Below, piece after piece: positions 15,608 to 19,438 of a DNA stretch of 19,438 bases. The first letter of the stretch is position 1. Each line of letters opens with the position of its first letter. The DNA is from DATFJZ01 sp034660495. Lineage in GTDB: Bacteria; Desulfobacterota; Desulfobacteria; Desulfobacterales; Desulfobacteraceae. A program made the position numbers and the translations under genes. Location: contig JAYEJJ010000097.1 of the NCBI GenBank assembly GCA_034660495.1, positions 1 to 19,438 of the forward strand, given 5' to 3'. Below the pieces are notes generated by a model. That model did no database searches. It was not told the DNA's origin and saw only the letters and a list, made by a program, of their open reading frames with translations.

Positions 15608-16231
15608 CTACACCTTTAATTGCAGATACAGATAAATGGGGTCAGAGATAAATGGGGTCAGAGTAAAATTAAATATCAAGCTTTTACTAATATGGACGTC
15701 ACAATATTTAATTTTACTCTGACCCCATTTATCTACAAGCAAAAGAAACTCCTTGGCTGAAAGGTCGATGGCATCACCGTTCCGACGGGCTGTACGGGTT
15801 ATCAGATCAAGGGAGAGATCGCCCAGACAGAGGGTGTCTGACTGTTTTTCTTTGATGCCCCGCCTTAATACGGCCTTGATTCTGGCATAAAGCTCAGCAA
15901 AGGCAAATGGTTTGACAAGATAATCATCAGCGCCAAGATCCAGCCCCTGGACAATATCCGCCTGTGAGTCTTTTGCCGTAAGAAAAATAACAGGTGTGAC
16001 TATTTCCATGTTTCTTAACCGTTTGATGATCTCAAATCCGTTTAAGGCGGGCAACATAATGTCAAGAATAATAAGATCATAAGACCTGGTTGACGCAAGA
16101 AACAGCCCCTCTTCTCCATCAAAAGACGTATCCGTTGTAAACCCGGCTTCTGACAGTCCTTTCTGTATAAAACGAGATGCCCCCTTGTCATCTTCTACAA
16201 TTAGAATTTTCATTTTTTTATTTTCTCTCAT
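15608..16231 (-). pseudogene. OmpR-family response regulator with truncated DNA-binding domain
   Basis: The receiver domain is complete: ILIVEDD, DLIILDIMLP with the phospho-acceptor Asp (residue 57 from this start), the conserved Thr in FLTAKD and the Lys in DDYLVKPF. The winged-helix domain starts normally (LGDLSLDLITRTARRNGDAI, then LSAKEFLLL) but about 20 bases later runs into the palindromic repeat at 15733. The last 45 or so residues are encoded by that repeat and its flank. The recognition helix and wing (normally about 60 more residues) are not found before the kinase gene. The product may survive as a receiver-only protein. Start choice: the ATG at 16231 overlaps the stop of the preceding gene (ATGA); the family-typical start is the Met at 16213, and an in-frame ATG at 16249 also exists. 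Confidence 0.85.
15632..15733. repeat. palindromic repeat element, copy 1 (REP/REPIN-like)
   Basis: Perfect 30-bp inverted arms at 15647-15676 and 15704-15733 (outer part GATAAATGGGGTCAGAG) enclose a 27-base centre. A second partial copy of the outer 16 bases, ATAAATGGGGTCAGAG, is duplicated at 15632-15647. The element lies inside the regulator gene and supplies its new C-terminus. The same arms and centre recur at 18294-18379 in the same orientation. I believe such GGGGTCAGAG repeats are common in deltaproteobacterial genomes, where REP-type elements are mobilised by IS200-like RAYT transposases; no such gene is in this window. Confidence 0.93.
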
Positions 16232-18171
16232 GTTTTGTTTTTTGTCCATTTCTTTTTTGATATGAAACTGACCTGTGTCTTGTATGATCTGTCATTGTAC
16301 AGACGGTTCAGGGTGACAACAAAGGCCAGTGCGTTCTTTTCCAGTTCAGCATCATGGGCCGCTGGTTTTAAATGCCGATTTTCATAGACAAAAGTTAAAG
16401 GCGCCTTATCCGGTCGGATAACTGCCACCTTGTTTTTCATCTGCAAGGCATAATTGTCATTAAACTGCATCAATGCAACTTCCTGTTTTTTATCACTGAA
16501 AATAGAATGCCCCATGACTGGATAGTTTAAGTCAAGTCCTATTAAATCAAGAGCGGTTGCCAGTACATCGGGCTGTGTTGACAGCCCGGTGTACACACTG
16601 GATGCAATATCACTGCAAAGAATTAAGGCAGGAATATGAAACATATCCACAGGGACCATATCATTACCGTAAACCCGTACATTGTGATCCGCTATAATAA
16701 CAAAGACCGTATCTTTGTAGTATGCTTCTTTTTTTGCTTTTCTGATAAATTCACCAATTGCGTAGTCTGCATATTTTACAGCATTTTTTACGCTTTTTAA
16801 AGGTACTCCTTTGATTAAATCCACTTTCCCCCGGGGAAAATCAAAAGGGGTATGGTTTGAGGTTGAAAACATGACAGCCGCAAATTTCTGATGCTTCTGG
16901 TATAATCTTTTAAACTCCTCGTTGGCCCTGCGCACAAGATCACCGTCTGAAACACCCCAGGTTCCTGTAAATTCGGGGTTTTTAAATTTTGGTTCATCAA
17001 TTATCCTGTCAAACCCGTTGCCTGAAAACCACCCTTTCATATTATCAAACCGGCTCTCACCGCCGTATAAGAACAGGGTCTCATAGCCAAAGGGCTCAAG
17101 AAGAGAGGCAATGGTAAAGAAATCCTTTTGTGATTTGTTTCTTTTTACAACTCCCTTTCCCGGGATTGAAAAAATACCTGACACAACCCCTGCGATACCC
17201 CGTATACTCCTTGTTCCGTTGGAACAGGTGTTTGTGAATAAAAGTCCTTCCCTGCTTAATCTGTTAAGGTTCGGGGTTATTCCTTTTTCTCCGCCCAGGG
17301 CTTCAACAAACTGGTATCCCAGGCTCTCTTCCAGAAGAATAACAAGATTTTTAGAATTTTTTCCCGGGAAATGGGTTTTGACCTCTCTGCTGAGCGGTGA
17401 CAGGCTGTTTTTTGATTGAATGTTTAAACAGGCTTTCACCCGTTTCAGCGCTTTGTCAAATTCCATTTTTCCATAAGCATCAATACCTCCGGATTGATAT
17501 TTTTTAGCTGCATAAACAGCATATCCAAGGGAATAAGCAGAATTTTGTGTGATCTCATTCACTACTCTATTGGAAGAATACATGGCATCGGAGATATTTG
17601 CCGGCCTGTGGCCGGTGGACGACCGAATTCCCATAAAAAGGATAAGGGCAGCAGGGAAGAACACCAGCAGTCTTTTGCCATGAACTGTATGAAAGATCCT
17701 GTTGAAATTGAAGGATGCCTTTTTTAAAAAAAACCATATAAAAAAGATCGTGATCCCGAAGATGACAGCCGCTTCAAATCGATACCCTGACATGATCATC
17801 CCAAGCACCTCGTCAGGATATTTAAGATATTCCACAAACAGATAATTGGGGCGAATATCATATTCTGCAAAAAAAGGAAATGTACACAACTCGATAAAAA
17901 TTAATACTGACATGGTGATTAAAAAATAGAATTTTATAATGCAGGGTGCTTTGTCCCTGAATCGTTCCGGCATCAGGGAAAAGACTGCCAGAGGGATGAC
18001 AAGAAGCATTGAAGCGACAATGGTATCCATTCTTAATCCGTAAAGAAAGGTCAGCCAGTAGTGGACATCATTGTCTTTAAACCGGTCAAAGTATAGAATA
18101 AAGTATAGAATAAAAAGCAGTACTCTTCCTGAAAAAAACAGAAAGATCATATAGGCATAGTATATAGGCAT
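16228..18171 (-). CDS. membrane sulfatase-fold transferase (LtaS/MdoB-like phosphoglycerol or phosphoethanolamine type)
   Basis: A protein of 647 residues from the ATG at 18171. The N-terminal 190 residues contain about five membrane segments. The outside catalytic domain (about 270-560) starts NLVILLEESLG and has SNGTRSIRG with the likely nucleophile Thr320, LYGGESRFDNM, WGVSDGDL, TSNHTPFDFP and IADHN, the metal and substrate motifs of the LtaS/MdoB group of the alkaline phosphatase superfamily. It should transfer a phospho-headgroup from a lipid to an envelope glycan or lipid; the exact substrate is not readable. It sits between a DPM1-like glycosyltransferase and a two-component pair, overlapping the regulator by ATGA. 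The 5' end is odd: the start at 18171 has no ribosome-binding site, and a better start at 18202 is out of frame because of a 13-bp duplication. Confidence 0.88.
   Translation of the reverse strand: MPIYYAYMIFLFFSGRVLLFILYFILYFDRFKDNDVHYWLTFLYGLRMDTIVASMLLVIPLAVFSLMPERFRDKAPCIIKFYFLITMSVLIFIELCTFPFFAEYDIRPNYLFVEYLKYPDEVLGMIMSGYRFEAAVIFGITIFFIWFFLKKASFNFNRIFHTVHGKRLLVFFPAALILFMGIRSSTGHRPANISDAMYSSNRVVNEITQNSAYSLGYAVYAAKKYQSGGIDAYGKMEFDKALKRVKACLNIQSKNSLSPLSREVKTHFPGKNSKNLVILLEESLGYQFVEALGGEKGITPNLNRLSREGLLFTNTCSNGTRSIRGIAGVVSGIFSIPGKGVVKRNKSQKDFFTIASLLEPFGYETLFLYGGESRFDNMKGWFSGNGFDRIIDEPKFKNPEFTGTWGVSDGDLVRRANEEFKRLYQKHQKFAAVMFSTSNHTPFDFPRGKVDLIKGVPLKSVKNAVKYADYAIGEFIRKAKKEAYYKDTVFVIIADHNVRVYGNDMVPVDMFHIPALILCSDIASSVYTGLSTQPDVLATALDLIGLDLNYPVMGHSIFSDKKQEVALMQFNDNYALQMKNKVAVIRPDKAPLTFVYENRHLKPAAHDAELEKNALAFVVTLNRLYNDRSYKTQVSFISKKKWTKNKT
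18089..18112. repeat. 12-bp in-frame tandem duplication
   Basis: AAGTATAGAATA is repeated exactly (18089-18100, 18101-18112). On the minus strand it encodes a doubled four-residue unit in the first membrane segment of the sulfatase-fold protein (ILYFILYF). The frame is kept, and the added residues are hydrophobic, so function may be retained. Confidence 0.9.
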
Positions 18172-18176
18172 AGTAT
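18151..18176. repeat. 13-bp tandem duplication at the 5' end of the sulfatase-fold gene
   Basis: ATAGGCATAGTAT occurs twice in a row without a mismatch (18151-18163, 18164-18176). The length is not a multiple of three. With two copies, a reading frame starting at the ATG 18202-18200 ends after about 37 codons. With one copy it would read MKILTQLLKYYAYMIFLFF and join the sulfatase-fold frame. Confidence 0.93.
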
Positions 18177-18199
18177 TTGAGTAATTGTGTAAGAATTTT

Positions 18200-18218
18200 C
18201 ATTAATCCACTCTCCTTT
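18200..18218 (-). promoter_or_regulatory. probable original ribosome-binding site and start of the sulfatase-fold gene
   Basis: On the minus strand AAAGGAGA (18218-18211) lies eight to nine bases before ATG (18202-18200), far better than anything in front of the ATG at 18171. This start leads into the gene only if one copy of the 13-bp repeat is removed. I take it as the ancestral start. Confidence 0.6.
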
Positions 18219-18268
18219 GTCCGGTAAACGCTAATCAGGTAATAATTAACCGGCATCAATATATTTCA

Positions 18269-18440
18269 GATAAATGGGATAAATGGGGTCAGGGATAAAT
18301 GGGTCAGAGTAAAATTAAATATCAAGCTTTTACTAATATGGACGTCACAATATTTAATTTTACTCTGACCCCATTTATCCTCCATTTATCCTCATCCTTG
18401 ACCCCATTTATCCATTTATCTGACCCCATTTATCTTTATC
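18269..18440. repeat. palindromic repeat element, copy 2, with nested half-copies
   Basis: The core at 18294-18379 has the same arms and the same 27-base centre (18323-18349) as the copy at 15647-15733, with one G missing in the left arm (GGG for GGGG). Around it are broken half-arms: ATAAATGGG and ATAAATGGGGTCAGG to the left (18270-18294), and several CCATTTATC and GACCCCATTTATC pieces to the right (18371-18440). The cluster looks like repeated insertion or slippage of the same element in the gap between the glycosyltransferase and sulfatase-fold genes. Confidence 0.92.
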
Positions 18441-18493
18441 ATAAGGTGTCTGATGCCTGGAAACCAGATTTGTGCATTCTGGAGGGTTTGGTT

Positions 18494-19225
18494 TTAAATT
18501 GACACCTCAGTGATATCTTTTTCCAAAGCACGTCGAGAGCGCTTTTTCAGCCATAAAACCCCGATAAGATCACTTATACCGACAACAGCACGCTGAAACG
18601 TTTTGTATTTTGACTCACCGTAAACACGCGGTTTATGGGATACGCCAACATGAATAAGATCTACTCCTTCACGGAGCATCAGGGCTGGTAGGAATCGATG
18701 CATGTGATCAAAATACGGCAGTTTCAGATAATCACTTCTAAAAAAAAGCTTCATTGAACAGCCTGTATCTTTTGTCTTATCCTTTAAAAGTCCTGAACGA
18801 ATACCATTGGCAGCTCTTGATGAAATTCGTCTGAGCAGGGTATCGTTACGTTTGATCCTTTCTCCTGCCACCATGAGTCGAGGTAAATTTTTTTTATGGG
18901 TGTTGTAGGCTTTCAGCAGAATTTTTATATCTTCAGGAGGATTCTGACCATCACCGTCCAATGTTACGATTATTTTATTCACTGCAGCGTTTACACCGGT
19001 CCACAATGCTGCAGACTGGCCAAATTTTTTTTTGTGCTTGATAATTCTCAATGCCGGATAATGTGACTTTAATTCACACAGAACATCATAAGAACCATCA
19101 GTACTCGAGTCATCAACGTAAATAATTTCACTTACAGGTAATTCTTCAGCAACATAAAAGATTTTTTTCACAAGGGGCTCTATATTGTCTTTTTCATTGT
19201 ATATGGGGACAACGACTGTAATCAT
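18494..19225 (-). CDS. family 2 glycosyltransferase, DPM1/GtrB-like
   Basis: A protein of 243 residues with the GT-A fold of polyprenyl-phosphate sugar transferases. Visible motifs are VVVPIYNEKDNI (4-15), IYVDDSSTDGS (35-45), the metal-binding DGDGQNPPED (90-99), and DTGCSMKLFFR (153-163) followed by MHRFLPALMLREG. Such enzymes move a sugar from a nucleotide carrier to undecaprenyl phosphate at the inner face of the membrane. No C-terminal membrane segments are present, unlike GtrB or ArnC, so it resembles the short DPM1 type. It is upstream of the sulfatase-fold gene and reads the same way, but 322 bases of mostly repeat sequence separate them. A modest ribosome-binding site (AAAGG, about ten bases before ATG) is present. 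The sugar is unknown. Confidence 0.9.
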   Translation of the reverse strand: MITVVVPIYNEKDNIEPLVKKIFYVAEELPVSEIIYVDDSSTDGSYDVLCELKSHYPALRIIKHKKKFGQSAALWTGVNAAVNKIIVTLDGDGQNPPEDIKILLKAYNTHKKNLPRLMVAGERIKRNDTLLRRISSRAANGIRSGLLKDKTKDTGCSMKLFFRSDYLKLPYFDHMHRFLPALMLREGVDLIHVGVSHKPRVYGESKYKTFQRAVVGISDLIGVLWLKKRSRRALEKDITEVSI

Positions 19226-19438
19226 AATTAAATGTACCTTTAATTTAAATACTGAAGTGCTTTAAATAATTCATCCTCAATTATTCTAACGGCTTAAAGA
19301 CTCGCATTCTTTTTGGGCGCATTCCCATTTTCCCGGTCGACCAGCTAACTTTTTTAGCATGAATTAAATGTTTAGAAATCAAATAGTTAAAGTGATCTCA
19401 GTATTGTATATTTTTAACAAAGGTTTTCTGCTATGCCC
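19226..19438. other. region upstream of the glycosyltransferase gene, no gene seen
   Basis: AT-rich sequence with no convincing coding frame. It should contain the promoter of the minus-strand glycosyltransferase operon, but I cannot choose a promoter with confidence. A plus-strand ATG at 19433 near the window edge may be the start of another gene; too little is visible to judge. Confidence 0.35.

Noticed and set aside
16228..18171. Arylsulfatase (sulfate ester hydrolase)
   Set aside because: The sulfatase formylglycine motif C/S-x-P-x-R is absent; the membrane segments and the NGTRS motif fit the LtaS/MdoB group instead.
15647..18379. Composite transposon bounded by the two palindromic copies
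   Set aside because: The copies are short non-coding palindromes of the kind that spread singly; no transposase or target duplication supports joint movement.
18299..18502. Plus-strand frame of 67 codons over the second palindromic element
   Set aside because: It is the repeat itself read in an open frame and lacks a ribosome-binding site.
19286..19360. 24-codon minus-strand frame upstream of the glycosyltransferase (MLKKLAGRPGKWECAQ...)
   Set aside because: Has a start and stop but no good ribosome-binding site, and I recognise no leader-peptide logic or family.

Overview
The window most resembles a chromosome segment of a sulfate-reducing type deltaproteobacterium (Desulfobacterota, Desulfobacteraceae-like). 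This is an inference from gene style: a very large TPR-CHAT protein, a DUF1318 lipoprotein, an OmpR/CusS-type two-component pair, abundant palindromic repeats, and IS200 and ISL3 relics. No marker gene fixes the taxon.

Positions 1-1560 are accessory DNA. They hold the 3' end of an IS200-type transposase with its terminal hairpin, a PIN-domain toxin-like gene with a small partner gene that runs into an attC-like folded site, a recombination-free stretch with no gene, and a decayed 5' half of another IS200 copy that keeps its end hairpin and its ribosome-site-sequestering hairpin. A pure heptanucleotide array of 16 units (1675-1786) separates this area from the next operon.

Positions 1829-12601 (+) form a compact four-gene operon whose products all carry export signals: a DUF1318-like lipoprotein, a 2887-residue protein (TolB-like propeller, TPRs, a degenerate CHAT-like region, more TPRs, and a CHAT caspase-like domain with His2748/Cys2800), an SH3b protein, and a Tat-type M48 metallopeptidase. 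The first two genes overlap by ATGA. I read this as a two-protease cell-envelope system with TPR and SH3 modules as binding surfaces; it is the best candidate here for an undescribed system. Its function is unknown.

Positions 12648-13250 are a scrap zone. A fragment of a FAD-linked oxidase with an in-frame stop ends where an ISL3-type insertion sequence end seems to begin; only the transposase C-terminus of that element remains, followed by short tandem repeats.

Positions 13261-19225 (-) hold thiamine diphosphokinase, then (in transcription order from the right) a DPM1-like glycosyltransferase, an LtaS/MdoB-like membrane sulfatase-fold transferase, an OmpR-type response regulator and a sensor kinase. 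The last three look like an envelope-modification operon. A palindromic repeat (30-bp inverted arms) has replaced most of the regulator's DNA-binding domain, and a near-identical copy in the same orientation lies upstream of the sulfatase-fold gene. That gene also carries a 13-bp tandem duplication that puts its best ribosome-binding-site start out of frame. Positions 19226-19438 hold no gene I can support.
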